The notes under the pieces were generated by a model that saw only the letters and a list, made by a program, of their open reading frames with translations, ran no database searches and was not told the DNA's origin. The translations under genes and the position numbers were made by a program. This document shows, in pieces, positions 35,481 through 46,768 of a DNA stretch of 64,000 nt. The DNA comes from Delphinapterus leucas (taxonomy: Eukaryota > Chordata > Mammalia > Artiodactyla > Monodontidae), in the NCBI RefSeq assembly GCF_002288925.2, contig NW_022098057.1, forward strand, positions 63,355,641 through 63,419,640, given 5' to 3'. Every line of letters starts with the position of its first letter. Position 1 is the stretch's first letter.

Positions 35481-35646
35481 AAAACTTTTTTATTGGGCTT
35501 CCCTGGTGGCGCAGTGGTTGAGAGTCCGCCTGCCGATGCAGGGGACACGGGTTCGTGCCCCAGTCCGGGAAGATCCCACATGCCGCAGAGCGGCTAGGCC
35601 GGTGAGCCATGGCCGCTGAGGCTGCACCTTCAAAACTTTTTTATTG
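35481..35646 (+). mobile_element. CHR-2: 3'-truncated, tailless CHR-2-type SINE with perfect 15-bp duplication
   Basis: The SINE starts normally at 35496 ('ggcttccctggtggcgcagt') but stops at about 35628, near 'ccgctgaggctgcacc'. It lacks the last third and the A tail. A perfect duplication, aaaacttttttattg, is at 35481-35495 and 35632-35646, with the TT/AAAA-type L1 endonuclease site. Confidence 0.92.
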
Positions 35647-36068
35647 ATGTACAGCTGATATTCAATATTAGTTTCATGTGTAAAACATGATTTGACATTT
35701 ATATACATTATGAAATGGTCACCCCGATAGGTCTAGTAACCATCTGCCACCATACAAAGTTACTGTATGGTAATACTATGTCTATAATATTATTGACGAT
35801 ATTCCCTATGCCGTACGTTACATCCCTGTGATTTATAACTGTAAGTGTGTACCTCTTAATCTCCTTCACCTGTTTTGCCCAACCCCTGCCCCCCTCTGGT
35901 GACCACCAGTTTGTTCTCTGTATCCATGAGTCTGTTTCTGTTTATTCATGTTTTTGTTTTTTAGATTCCATATGTAAGTGAAAGCATATGGTATTGTCTT
36001 TCTCTGACTTATTTCACTTAGCATAATGCCCTCTGGGTCCATCCATGTTGTTGCAAGTGGCAAGATTT

Positions 36069-36240
36069 TATCCTTTTCTTTTTTTGTTGTTTTTTTTAAC
36101 ATCTTTATTGGAGTATAATTCCTTTACAATGGTGTGTTAGTTTCTGCTTTATAACAAAGTGAATCAGCTATACCTATACATATATCCCCATATCTCTTCC
36201 CTCTTGCGTCTCCCTGCCTCCCACCCTCCTATCCTTTTCT
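36069..36240 (-). mobile_element. Short 5'-truncated L1
   Basis: About 140 bp of young-type L1 3' end ('aacatctttattggagtata') on the minus strand. It is flanked by atccttttctt on both sides. Confidence 0.85.
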
Positions 36241-36379
36241 TATGGCTGAGTAATATTTGTGTGTGTGTGTATATCTCACATCTTCTTTATTCATCTATCA
36301 GTGGACGGTTGTCTTTTCTTATAGTCCCTTTAAACTAAAATTAATAGAACCAGCAGCTTGTTAACTTTGTGAAAGATAC

Positions 36380-36760
36380 TCGTATTGACCTTGGTTCAAA
36401 TAATAGCTCTGGGGAATTCTGTGGCGGTCCGGTGGTTAGGACTCAGCGCTTTCACTGCCTTGGGCCCAGGTTTATTCCCTGGTAGGGGAGCTAAGATCCC
36501 GTGAGCTGTGCAGTGTAGCCAAAAAAAAAAAAAAATCCCCAGAAAACAAATAATAGCTCTGCCACTTCCTAGCTGCATGACCTTGAGCAAGTCACTGGAG
36601 CTCTCTAAGCCTCAGCTGCACATTCTGTAAAAAAGAGGATAATAGTAGCCATGTTAAAGTTTTCAAGACAGTTATATGCAATAATGCATATAAAGTGCTT
36701 AGCAGAGTACCTGGAATAGACTAGGTAGTGCTCAATAACGTTAGTTTTTATAAGTACATT
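36380..36760 (+). repeat. MIR SINE relic, split by a CHRS insertion
   Basis: After the CHRS unit the MIR continues: 'ctgccacttcctagctgcat', 'gaccttgagcaagtcactgg', 'aaagtgcttagcagagtacc', 'tagtgctcaataa'. Confidence 0.78.
36397..36561 (+). mobile_element. CHRS: CHRS-type SINE with 15-bp duplication
   Basis: The unit runs 36412-36546 ('gtggcggtccggtggttagg' to 'gtgtagcc' plus A tail). The duplication caaataatagctctg lies at 36397-36411 and 36547-36561. It split a MIR. Confidence 0.9.
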
Positions 36761-36810
36761 TTATATATAAGGTAGAAAGAAATTCCAACAGTAAACCAGT
36801 AAAAGCAAGA

Positions 36811-37026
36811 GTTGGCAAACCACGCCCCCAGGCCAAATCTGGCCTGCTGCCTGTTGTCAAGAGTAAATGTTTGTAACAGAGCCACATTCATTCCACATTC
36901 ATTCATTTATGTATTGCCTGCAGGTGCTTTCACAGCAGCATTGAATAGCTACAATAGACTGCATGGCATGAAAAGTCTAAAATATTTACCATCTGGCCCT
37001 TTACAGAGAGTTTGCCAACCCCCGAG
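36811..37026 (-). mobile_element. hAT-Charlie non-autonomous relic
   Basis: 'gttggcaaaccacgccccca', 'aaatctggcctgctgcctgt', 'aaaatatttaccatctggcc' and 'agagtttgccaacccccg' match the common mammalian repeat with 'gccaaatc' and 'ctggccctttaca' boxes. Its ends are inverted. Confidence 0.75.
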
Positions 37027-37571
37027 TACAAGGAGAAGAAACTTAATTGGCCAGAACAAAAATAGCATTCGAAATGGGGATGTGGCTATTTTCTAGTCAA
37101 AAACAAAAACAGGAAAATACAAAATCTATCAAGCCCTCCCTCTCACATGATTTGGGGAGAAACTAACAGCACCGGCTAAAACTGATCTGAGGAGTAGAGA
37201 TGAACAAGGTGTAAATAACCCAGAAAACTCCACTGAATTACAGGCAACTGCAAAAACTTTCCCCCGAGGCAATTTCAAGGGAAGAAGTCTCTCCTGCACC
37301 CAGTGTTGGCCACTGAGAATAACAGCCAAGAATTGAGAATGGCATTTAAATAAACCTAGCCTTAATAACCAGGTTTTTCCCCCAAAGATAGCCTACACCA
37401 TCTGAAAGACCCTAAAATTCATAGACAAATTTCAGTGTTTTTCTCACATAACTGCTCAGAATTGACAGGTAAAAAATTCAGTCTTCTGATAGTAGGCATT
37501 CACTTGTTGAATGAATGAAGGAATGATGCATTTAGTCTGTTAGTTGTCTAAATCTAGCAAGATTTCTTTTT
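37026..37571. other. Intergenic DNA, nothing recognised
   Basis: Unassigned, no exon. Confidence 0.4.
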
Positions 37572-38000
37572 TTGAGATTTTTTTCTTCTAGTTTTATTGA
37601 GCTATAATCGACATAAGCACTATATAAATTTAAAGTGTACAGGGGACTTCCCTGGTGGTCAAGTGGTTAGGACTCCGTGCTTCTACTGCTGGGGGACCCG
37701 GGTTTGATCCATGGTCAGGATTGAATGTGGCCTGGTCTCAGCATGGCCAAAGAAAAACCCAAAAAATTGTTTGTGTTAAAAAAAAAAAAAAAATTTAAGG
37801 TGTACAGCATAATGATTTGATTTACATACATCATGAAATGATAAGCACAATAAGTTTAGTGAACATCCATCATCTCATACAGACACAAAATAAAAGAGCA
37901 ATTTTTTCCTTGTGATGAGAACTCTTAGGGATGTACTCTCGACAACTTTCATATTCGACATACAGCAGTGTTATTAATTCCATTGCTTTCTAATGCCTAT
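37572..38000 (-). mobile_element. Old L1 3' end with CHRS insertion
   Basis: 'ctagttttattgagctataa' and 'ttaaagtgtacag' are an old L1 3' end. The text resumes after the SINE with 'gtgtacagcataatgatttg' and 'catcatgaaatgataagcac'. Confidence 0.7.
37626..37807 (+). mobile_element. CHRS: CHRS-type SINE with 17-bp duplication
   Basis: The unit 37643-37790 opens 'gggacttccctggtggtcaa' and ends in an A tail. The duplication aaatttaaagtgtacag / aaatttaaggtgtacag lies at 37626-37642 and 37791-37807. Confidence 0.92.
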
Positions 38001-38194
38001 TCAGGTCCCACTAGCCAAAAGTTATGCATGGATTGTCATTTGCCTAGTAGTTAAAGCATTCAATACCCTGGGATATTTCTTACTCTTTTCCCTGAACAGT
38101 TACTCAAATTATATAATTATTTAATATATAATTATTTAAATTATATACTTTAATTTTCACAGACTTTTGCCTGGTCTCCACCTAAGTGGTTCTT

Positions 38195-38313
38195 TGTTTT
38201 TTTAAATTTAATTTTCTTTTATATTGGAGTAGAGTTGATTTACAATGTTGTGTTAGTTTCAGGTGTACAGCAAAGTGAATCAATTATACATATACATATA
38301 TCCACTCTTTTTT
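38195..38313 (-). mobile_element. Old L1 3' end (left part, split by the 4.1-kb L1)
   Basis: 'atattggagtagagttgatt' and 'catatatccactctttttt' are the L1 3' UTR. The same UTR continues at 42446 with 'tatccactcttttttagatt'. Confidence 0.85.
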
Positions 38314-41300
38314 TTTTATTGTCATGCTATAATATAATGACCTGGGATAGGACAGAATCAAAGAATCACAAAATATATCTCCTATTTTAAGATTCTGCCA
38401 TATGTTGAAGCATATGATTTTTTAAAAACATCTTTATTGGGGTATAATTGCTTTACAGTGGTGTGTTAGTTTCTGCTTTATAACAAAGTGAATCAGTTAT
38501 ACATATACATATGTTCCCATATCTCTTCCCTCTTGCGTCTCCCTCCCTATCCCACCCCTCCAGGCGGTCACAAAGCACCGAGCTGATATCCCTGTGCTAT
38601 GCGGCTGCTTCCCACTAGTTATCTACCTTACGTTTGGTAGTGTATATATGTCCATGCCTCTCTCTCACTTTGTCACAGCTCACCCTTGCTCCTCCCCATA
38701 TCCTCAAGTCCGTTCTCCAGTAGGTAGGTCTGTGTCTTTATTCCTGTCTTAACCCTAGGTTCTTCATGGCTTTTTTTTTTCTTAAATTCCATATATATGT
38801 GTTAGCATACGGTATTTGTCTTTCTCTTTCTGAATTACTTCACTCTGTATGACAGACTCTAGGTCCATCCACCTCACTACAGATAACTCAATTTCGTTTC
38901 TTTTTATGGCTGAGTAATATTCCATTGTATATATGTGCCACATCTTCTTTATCCATTCATCTGATGATGGGCACTTAGGTTGTTTCCATCTCTGGGCTAT
39001 TGTAAATAGAGCTGCAATGAACATTCTGGTACATGACTCTTTTTGAATTATGGTTTTCTCAGGGTATATGCCCAGTAGTGGGATTGCTGGGTCATATGGT
39101 AGTTCTATCTTTAGTTTTTTAAGGAACCTCCATACTGTTCTCCATAGTGGCTGTACCAATGCACATTCCCACCAGCAGTGCAGGAGTGTTCCCTTTTATC
39201 CACACCCTCTCCAGCATTCATTGTTTGTAGATTTTTTGATGATGGCCATTCTGACTGGTGTGAGATGACATCTCATTGTAGTTTTGATTTGCATTTCTCT
39301 AATGATTAATGATGTTGAGCATTCTTTCATGTGTTTGTTGGTAGTCTGTATATCTTCTTTGGAGAAATGTCTATTTAGGTCTTCTGCCCATTTTTGGATT
39401 GGGTTGTTTGTTTGTTATTGAGCTGCATGAGCTGCTTGTGAATTTTGGAAATTAATCCTTTGTCAGTTGCTTCATTTGCAAATATTTTCTCCCATTCTGA
39501 GGGTTGTCTTTTGGTCTTGTTTATGGTTTCCTTTTCTGTGCAAAAGCTTTGAAGTTTCATTAGGTCCCATTTGTTTATTTCTGTTTTCATTTCCATTTCT
39601 CTAGGAGGTGGGTCAAAAAGGATCTTGCTGTGATTTATGTCATAGAGTGTTCTGCCTATGTTTTCCTCTAAGAGTTTGATAGTGTCTGGCATTAGGTTTA
39701 GGTCTTTAATCCATTTTGAGCTTATTTTTGTGTATGGTGTTAGGGAGTGATCTAATCTCATACTTTTACATGTAGCTGTCCAGTTTTCCCAGCACCACTT
39801 ATTGAAGAGGCTGTCCTTTCTCCACTGTACATTCCTGCTTCCTTTATCAAAGATAAGGTGACCATATGTGCGTGGTTTTCTCTGGGCTTTCTATCCTGTT
39901 CCATTGATCTATCTTTCTGTTTTTGTGCCAGTACCATACTGTCTTGATTACTGTAGCTTTGTAGTATAGTCTGAAGTCAGGGATCCTGATTCCTCCAGCT
40001 CCGTTTTTCATTCTCAAGATTGCTTTGGCTATTCGGGGTCTTTTGTGTTTCCATACAAATTGTGAAATTTTTTGTTCTAGTTCTGTGAAAAATGCCAGTG
40101 GTAGTTTGATAGGGATTGCATTGAATCTGTAGATTGCTTTGGGTAGTAGAGTCATTTTCACAATGTTGATTCTTCCAATCCAAGAACATGGTATATCTCT
40201 CCATCTATTTGTATCATCTTTAATTTCTTTCATCAGCGTCTTATAATTTTCTGCATACAGGCCTTTTGTCTCCTCAGGTAGGTTTATTCCTAGATATTTT
40301 ATTCTTTTTGTTGCAATGGTAAATGGGAGTGTTTTCTTGATTTCACTTTCAGATTTTTCATTAGTGTATAGGAATGCAAGAGATTTCTGTGCATTAATTT
40401 TGTATCCTGCTACTTTACCAAATTCATTGATTAGCTCTAGTAGTTTTCTGGTAGCATCTTTAGGATTCTCTATGTATAGTATCATGTCATCTGCAAACAG
40501 TGACAGATTTACTTCTTCTTTTCTGATTTGGATTCCTTTTATTTCCTTTTCTTCTCTGATTGTTGTGGCTAAAACTTGCAAAACTATATTGAGTAAGAGT
40601 GGTGAAAGTGGGAAACCTTGTCTTGTTCCTGATCTTAGTGGAAATGCTTTCAGTTTTTCACCATTGAGGATGATGTTGGCTGTAGGTTTATCATATATGG
40701 CCTTTATTATGTTGAGGAAAGTTCCCTCTATGCCTACTTTCTGCAGGGTTTTTATCATAAATGGGTGTTGAATTTTGTCAAAAGCTTTATCTGCATCTAT
40801 TGAGATGATCATATGGTTTTTCTCCTTCAATTTGTTAATATGGTTTATCACATTGATTGATTTGCGTATATTGAAGAATCCTTGCATTCCTGGAATAAAC
40901 CCCACTTGATCATGGTGTATGATCCTTTAAATGTGCTGTTGGATTCTGTTTGCTAGTATTTTGTTGAGGATTTTTGCATCTATGTTCATCAGTGATATTG
41001 GCCTGTAGTTTTCTTTCTTTGTGACATCCTTGTCTGGTTTTGGTATCAAGGTTATGGTGGCCTTGTAGAATGAATTTGGGAGTGTTCCTCCCTCTGCTAT
41101 ATTTTGGAAGAGTTTGAGAAGGATAGGTGATAGCTCTTCTCTAAATGTTTGATAGAATTCGCCTGTGAAGCCACCTGGTCCTGGGCTTTTGTTTGTTGGA
41201 AGATTTTTAATCACAGTTTCAATTTCAGTGCTTGTGATTGGTCTGTTCATATTTTCTATTTCTTCCTGATTCAGTCTTGGCAGGTTGTGCATTTCTAAGA

Positions 41301-42445
41301 ATTTGTCTGTTTCTTCCAGGTTGTCCATTTTATTGGCATAGAGTTGCTTGTAGTAATCTCTCATGATCTTTTGTATTTCTGCAGTGTCAGTTGTTACTTC
41401 TCCTTTTTCATTTCTAATTCTATTGATTTGAGTCTTCTCCCTTTTTTTCTTGATGAGTCTGGCTAATGGTTTATCTATTTTATCTTCTCAAAGAACCAGC
41501 TTTTAGTTTTATTGAGCTTTGCTATTGTTTCCTTCATTTCTTTTTCATTTATTTCTGATCTGATTTTTATGATTTCCTTCCTTCTGCTAACTTTGGGGTT
41601 TTTTTGTTCTTCTTTCTCTAATGCTTTAGGTGCAAGGTTAGGTTGTTTATTCCGGATGTTCCCTGTTTCTTAAGGCGGGCTTGTATTGCTATAAACTTCC
41701 CTGTTAGAACTGCTTTTGCTGCATCCCATAGGTTTTGGGTCATTGTGTCTCCATTGTCATTTGTTTCTAAGTATTTTTTTTATTTCCTCTTTGATTTCTT
41801 CAGTGATCACTTCGTTATTAAGTAGTGTATTGTTTAGCCTCCATGTGTTTGTATTTTTTACAGATCTTTTCCTGTAATTGATATCTAGTCTCATAGCGTT
41901 GTGGTCAGAAAAGATACTTGATACAATTTCAGTTTTCTTAAACTTACCAAGGCTTGTGACCCAAGATATGATCTATCCTGGAGAATGTTCCATGAGCACT
42001 TGAGAAAAATGTGTATTCTGTTGTTTTTGGATGGAGTGTCCTATAAATATCAATTAAGTCCATCTTGTTTAATGTATCATTTAAAGCTTGTGTTTCCTTA
42101 TTTTCGTTTTGGATGATCTGTCCATTGGTGAAAGTGGGGTGTTAAAGTCCCCTACTATGAATGTGTTACTGTTGATTTCCCCTTTTATGGCTATTAGTAT
42201 TTGCCTTATGTATTGAGGTGCTCCTATGTTGGGTGCATAAATATTTACAATTGTTATATCTTTTTCTTGGATCGATCCCTTAATCATTATGTAGTGTCCT
42301 TTGTCTCTTCTAATAGTCTTTATTTTAAAGTCTATTTTGTCTGATATGAGAATCGCTACTCCAGCTTTCTTTTGGTTTCCATTTGCATGGAATATCTTTT
42401 TCCACCCCCTTACTTTCAGTCTGTATGTGTCTCTAGGTCTGAAGT
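38314..42445 (-). mobile_element. 4.1-kb 5'-truncated L1, nested, with 15-bp duplication
   Basis: The longest L1 in the window. The duplication tatccactctttttt lies at 38299-38313 and 42446-42460. On the minus strand the element begins in the ORF2 endonuclease and runs through RT and the C-terminus. The L1 3' end is near 38422, followed by about 100 bp of other sequence and then an A tail (T run at 38308-38317). Confidence 0.93.
38318..38417 (-). other. Probable L1 3'-transduced flank
   Basis: This stretch lies between the L1 3' terminus ('aaaacatctttattgggg' from 38424) and the insertion's outer A tail, inside the duplications. It has no L1 similarity I can see. On the minus strand its end reads 'gacaataaaaaaa', so an AATAAA word merges with the tail. 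Confidence 0.65.
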
Positions 42446-42452
42446 TATCCAC
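38782..42452 (-). pseudogene. L1 ORF2 remnant with endonuclease C-terminus and RT
   Basis: Read right to left, 42452-42081 shows the endonuclease with the GDFNTPLS motif. 41364-40927 is pre-RT. 40905-39847 (352 codons open) holds RT with the canonical FADD motif. 39761-39375 and 39159-38782 are C-terminal. At least four frame breaks separate the pieces, and ORF1, the 5' UTR and the endonuclease N-terminus are missing, so it is not autonomous. Confidence 0.9.
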
Positions 42453-42875
42453 TCTTTTTTAGATTCTTTTCCCATATAGGCCGTTACAGAGTATTGAGTA
42501 GAGTTCCCTGTGCTATACAGTAGGTCCTTGTTGATTATTTTATATATAGTAGTGTATATATGTTAATCCCAAACTCCTAATTTATCCCTCCCTCCCACCT
42601 TTCCCCTTTGGTAACCATAATTTTTTTCTCAAAGTCTGTGAGTCTGTTTCTGTTTTGTAAATAAGTTCATTTGTATCATTTTTTCAGATTCCACATATAA
42701 GTGATAACATGATATTTGTCTGACTTAGTATGGTATAAGTATATACTTAGTATAAGTGATAACATATGATATTTGTCTCCGCTTAGTATGGTAATCTCTA
42801 GGACGATCCATGTTGCTACAAATGGCATTATTTCATTCTTTTTAATGGCTGTGTGATTGTCCATTGTATATATGT
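42446..42875 (-). mobile_element. Old L1 3' region (right part of the split element)
   Basis: 'cccatataggccgttacaga', 'gtgctatacagtaggtcctt' and ORF2 end text ('[19 protein letters not shown]') continue the element that begins at 38195. Confidence 0.82.
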
Positions 42876-42920
42876 AAATCTAGCAAGACTGAAAAGAAAA
42901 TGGCAAAGGACTCTTGTATC

Positions 42921-43160
42921 AAAAATCCCACTTTTGGGCTTCCCTGGTGGCGCCGCAGTGGTTGAGAGTCCGCCTGCCGATGCAGGGGACACGCGTTTGT
43001 GCCCCGTTCTGGGAAGATCCCACATGCCGTGGAGCGGCTGGGCCCGTGAGCCATGGCCGCTGAGCCTGCGCGAACAGAGCCTGTGCTCCGCAGCGGGAGA
43101 GGCCACAATAGTGAGAGGCCTGTGTACCGCAAAAAAAAAAAAAAAAAAAATCCCACTTTT
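42921..43160 (+). mobile_element. CHR-2: CHR-2-type SINE with 15-bp duplication
   Basis: The unit 42936-43145 has a small duplication in its head ('ggcgccgcagtggttg'). The A tail is about 19 bases. The duplication aaaaatcccactttt lies at 42921-42935 and 43146-43160. Confidence 0.92.
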
Positions 43161-43461
43161 TATTAGCTCAGTATATACTCTTTGCCTCAATAATTAGTTT
43201 TAGGAGTGAGCAAAAGAACAAAAGTCTATTTAAAATAACCCTATGCCTCTTGCCCAAATTCTGTCATGCTGCCAACACTTCTAAGCGTTCTGGGCATATG
43301 TATTTCATGTAAGATTTTGCAAAACTATCCCAGAATAATGAACCAACTGTCTAGGTAAGGGAGAACTTCTGTTACCTTTCAGTGACTCTACAGTAATAGG
43401 GATGAAAACAACAATGAAACAGCTTTGACAGAATTCAAGCAGATAAAACAGTATTAAAGAA
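43161..43461. other. Intergenic DNA, nothing recognised
   Basis: Short unassigned gap between a SINE and an L1. Confidence 0.4.
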
Positions 43462-44091
43462 CCCAGCATTGCCTGTTCATTGCAGCACTATTTACAATAG
43501 CCAGGACATGGAAGAAACCTAAGTGTCCATCGACAGATGAATGGATAAAGAAGATGTGGCACATATATACAATGGAGTATTACTCAGCCATAATAAGAAA
43601 TGAAATTGAGTTATTTGTAGAGAGGTGGATGGATCTAGAGTCTGTCATACAGAGTGAAGTAAGGCAGAAAGAGGAAAACAAATACCGTATGCTAACACAT
43701 ATATATGGAATCTAAAAAAAAAAGGTTCTGAAGAACCTAGGGGCAGGACAGGAATAAAGACACAGACGTAGAGAATGGACTTGAGGACACAGGGAGGGGG
43801 AAGGGTAAGCTGGGACGAAGTGAGAGTGTGGCATGGACATACATACACTACCAAATGTAAAACAGCTAGGACGCAGCCACATAGCACAGGGAGATCAGCT
43901 CTGTGCTTAGTGACCACCTAGAGGTGTGCGATAGGGAGGGGTGGGAGGGAGGGAGACGCAAGAGGGGGGGATATGGGGATATATGTATACATATAGCTGA
44001 TTCGGTTTGTTATACAGTAGCAACTAACACAACAATGTAAAGCAATTATACTCCAATAAAGATGTTAAAAAAAAAAAACCCCAGCATTGCC
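43462..44091 (+). mobile_element. 5'-truncated L1 on the plus strand
   Basis: About 600 bp from ORF2 C-terminus ('ttcattgcagcactatttac') to the 3' end 'ccaataaagatgtt' plus an A tail. The duplication cccagcattgcc lies at 43462-43473 and 44080-44091. It is a recent-type L1, in opposite orientation to most neighbours. Confidence 0.9.
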
Positions 44092-44504
44092 AAGAAACCC
44101 AGTACATTCCATGATAAAATAATAAAGCCATGACATTGCCATGACTCTTGACTCACCCAAAACCAATGTGCACTAAATAGTAGAGAAGTCTATTTTTTCT
44201 TTGGATGGGAGACCTAGACCAGCCACTGCAGCCACATTACTTTCCTAAACTAACCCTCAGCATCCACTCTGCACCTTGCCCAACGTAGTGCAGGCTATAG
44301 GGCTGCAGGTTTGTTTTTTTTTCAATTGGAATATAGTTGATTTACAATGTTGTGTTACATCTGCTGTACAGCAAAGTGACTCAATTAGGCACATGTATAC
44401 ATTCTTTTTTATATTCTTTTCCATTATGGTTTATCCCAGGAGATTGGGATAAAGTTCCCTGTGCTATACGTAAGGACCTTGTTGTTTAACCATTCTATTT
44501 TAAA

Positions 44505-44660
44505 GTCTTTATTGAATTTGTCACAATACTGCTTCTGTTTTATGTTTTGGTTGTTTTGGCCGGGAGGCATGTGGGATCTTGGCTCCCTGACCAGGGATCG
44601 AACCCGCACCCCCTGCATTAGAAGGCGAACTCTAAACCACTGGACCACCAGGGAAGTCCC
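44505..44660 (-). mobile_element. CHRS: CHRS-type SINE
   Basis: 'gggaggcatgtgggatcttg', 'gatcgaacccgcaccccctg' and 'ggaccaccagggaagtccc' on the minus strand. Its 3' portion has the extension 'tattgaatttgtcacaatac'. Confidence 0.82.
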
Positions 44661-44935
44661 TAATCCATTCTAAATAATAGTTTGCATCGACTAACCCCAA
44701 ACTCCCAGTCCTTCCCCCCCCACCTGCCCTCCCTTGGCAACCACCAGTCTGTTCTGTGCGTCTGTTGTGTAGATAGGTTCATTTGTGCCATATTTTTGAT
44801 TCCACATATAAGTGATATATGGTATTTGTCTTTCTCTTGCTGACTTACTGCACTTAGTATAATAATCTCTAGTTGTATCCATGTTGCTGCAAATGGCATT
44901 ATATCATTCTTTTTTATGGCTGAGTAGTATTCCAT

Positions 44936-44989
<54 letters not shown>

Positions 44990-44990
44990 C
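44936..44990. repeat. (TG)n(TA)n microsatellite inside an L1
   Basis: About 13 TG units pass into about 14 TA units within the ORF2 remnant. Confidence 0.92.
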
Positions 44991-45095
44991 CACAACTTCT
45001 TTATCCATTCCTCTGTTGACAGACATTTAGGTTGCTTCCATGTCCTGGCTATTGTAAACAGTGCTGCAATGTACATTAGGGTATAAGTAGCTTTT

Positions 45096-45700
45096 CTTTC
45101 TTTTTTTTTTCCCCCACACACACTGCATTTTATTTTACAAGAGATAAATAAACTGACACCAAGCATTGTAAATGGATGACTACAACAAAAGCAACAATGA
45201 CTGCAATTACCAAACACGAAACACACTCATACTATGTCATAATATTGACATTCAGTCCAGGAACCTTCCAACGTAACAGCTCCTTTACTTTGCAGTGAAA
45301 ATTGATTTGTATATTTTTTGCCTCTGAGTCCTTGTGGGATTTATTTTATTTTTTTAAATTATTATTATTTTTATTCAAACAGAAAGTCACAAAAATTGTA
45401 ATTATCCTCATCAGTTCACTCAGTCCCATGTAATTTTTTTTATCTTGAGCTTTTGTTAGCACTTTTATGAATTCATCAGTTTTCCATTAGAGTTCTGAAA
45501 ATGCTTCTTCATTCAGTTCAGCAGTACAGTCAGTTACCAGAAACCTGTACTTGTCAGAGTCTCTTCCATGAATTCCTTGAAGATGAAACCCTTTTATAGG
45601 AACATTTTTGCAAAAGCAACAGAGTATACCCAGAACTGTCTGTAAATGACAAAAGACTTAAAAATGACCACGGTTAAAGATTTGATGAAAGTTCATAATA
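45096..45700 (-). pseudogene. Probable processed retrocopy of an unidentified mRNA
   Basis: A T run (45101-45110) corresponds to a minus-strand A tail. AATAAA lies about 20 nt before it (45129-45134 on the complement), exactly as at an mRNA 3' end. The sequence upstream is not L1 or SINE text. The right boundary is unclear. A short minus-strand frame at about 45490-45600 (GRDSDKYRFLVTDC) might be decayed coding sequence, but I cannot name the parent gene. Confidence 0.5.
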
Positions 45701-45889
45701 ATGCAATTGACAAGGAAATTTTAGTTATTTCTGAGATATACATTTTAAAGTAATAACTAGAATTGACTTATAACATTATACCAGAACATATAAGATTTTC
45801 AGAAATTTCATGTAATGTCTGAAACATTTATTAACATATTTCCATACAAATAACCCAAAGAAAGTTTATTAGTTGTTTTTGTTTGTTTT

Positions 45890-46765
45890 ATACTGCAGGT
45901 TCTTATTAGCCATCAATTTTATACACATCAGTGTATACACGTCAATCCCAATTGCCCAATTCAGCATACTACCATCCCCACCCCACCGCGGTTTTCCCCC
46001 CTTGGTGTCCATATGTTTGTTCTCTACATCTGTGTCTCAACTTCTGCCCTAGAAACCAGTTCATCTGTACCATTTTTCTAGGTTCCACATACATGCATTA
46101 ATATACGGTATTTGTTTTTCTCTTTCTGACTTCACTCTGTGTGACAGTCTCTAGGTCCATCCACCTCACTACAAATAACTCAGTTTCGTTCCTTTTTATG
46201 GCTGAGTAATATTCCACTGTATATATGTACCACAACTTCTTTATCCATTCATGGGTCGATGGGCATTTAGGTTGCTTCCATGACCTGGCTATTGTAAATA
46301 GTGTTGCAGTGCACATTGGGGTGCATGTGTCTTTTTGAATTATGGTTTTCTCTGGGTATATGCCCAGGAGTAGGATTGCTAGATCACGGTAATTTGATTT
46401 TTAGTTTTCTGAGGAACCTCCATACTGTTTTCCACAGTGGCTGCACCAACTTACATTCCCACCAACAGTGTAGGAGGGTTCCCTTTTCTCCACACCCTCT
46501 CCAGCATGTTATTTGTAGACTTTTTTTTTTGTAGACTTTTTAATGATGGCCATTCTGACTGGTGTGAGATAGTACCTGACTGTAGTTTTGATCTGCATTT
46601 CTCTAATAATTGGTGATGTCGAGCATCTTTTCATGTGCCTATTGGCCATCTGTAGTCTTTTCGGAGAAATGTCCATTTAGGTCTTCTGCCCATTCTTTGA
46701 TTAGGATTTTTTTTTGGTGGTGTTGCTGAGTTGTATGAGCTGTTTGTATATTTTGGAGATTAAGT
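45890..46765 (-). mobile_element. L1 3' end of a different subfamily
   Basis: The 3' UTR differs from its neighbours ('gccatcaattttatacacat', 'attgcccaattcagcatact'). ORF2 C-terminal text follows to 46765 (46098-46316: [20 protein letters not shown]). The frames are broken. Confidence 0.82.
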
Positions 46766-46768
46766 AGG

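Larger units (their letters stand above)
35465..36330 (-). mobile_element. Old L1 3' end with two later insertions
   Basis: 'ttattgatgtacagctgata', 'acattatgaaatggtcaccc' and 'ggtgaccaccagtttgttct' mark an old L1 3' UTR on the minus strand, continuing to ORF2 text near 36330. A SINE fragment sits at 35496-35631, and a short young L1 at about 36080-36230. Confidence 0.72.
44320..45095 (-). mobile_element. Old L1 3' half with CHRS insertion
   Basis: 3' end 'ttggaatatagttgatttac'. ORF2 C-terminal text lies within 44660-45226 ('[20 protein letters not shown]'). A CHRS SINE (44505-44660) and a TG/TA microsatellite interrupt it. It stops at 45095, where a T run begins another insertion. Confidence 0.8.

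Noticed and set aside
39847..40905. 352-codon frame that could look like an intact reverse transcriptase gene
   Set aside because: It is an internal part of a 5'-truncated L1 ORF2 with frame breaks on both sides and no endonuclease start, ORF1 or promoter.
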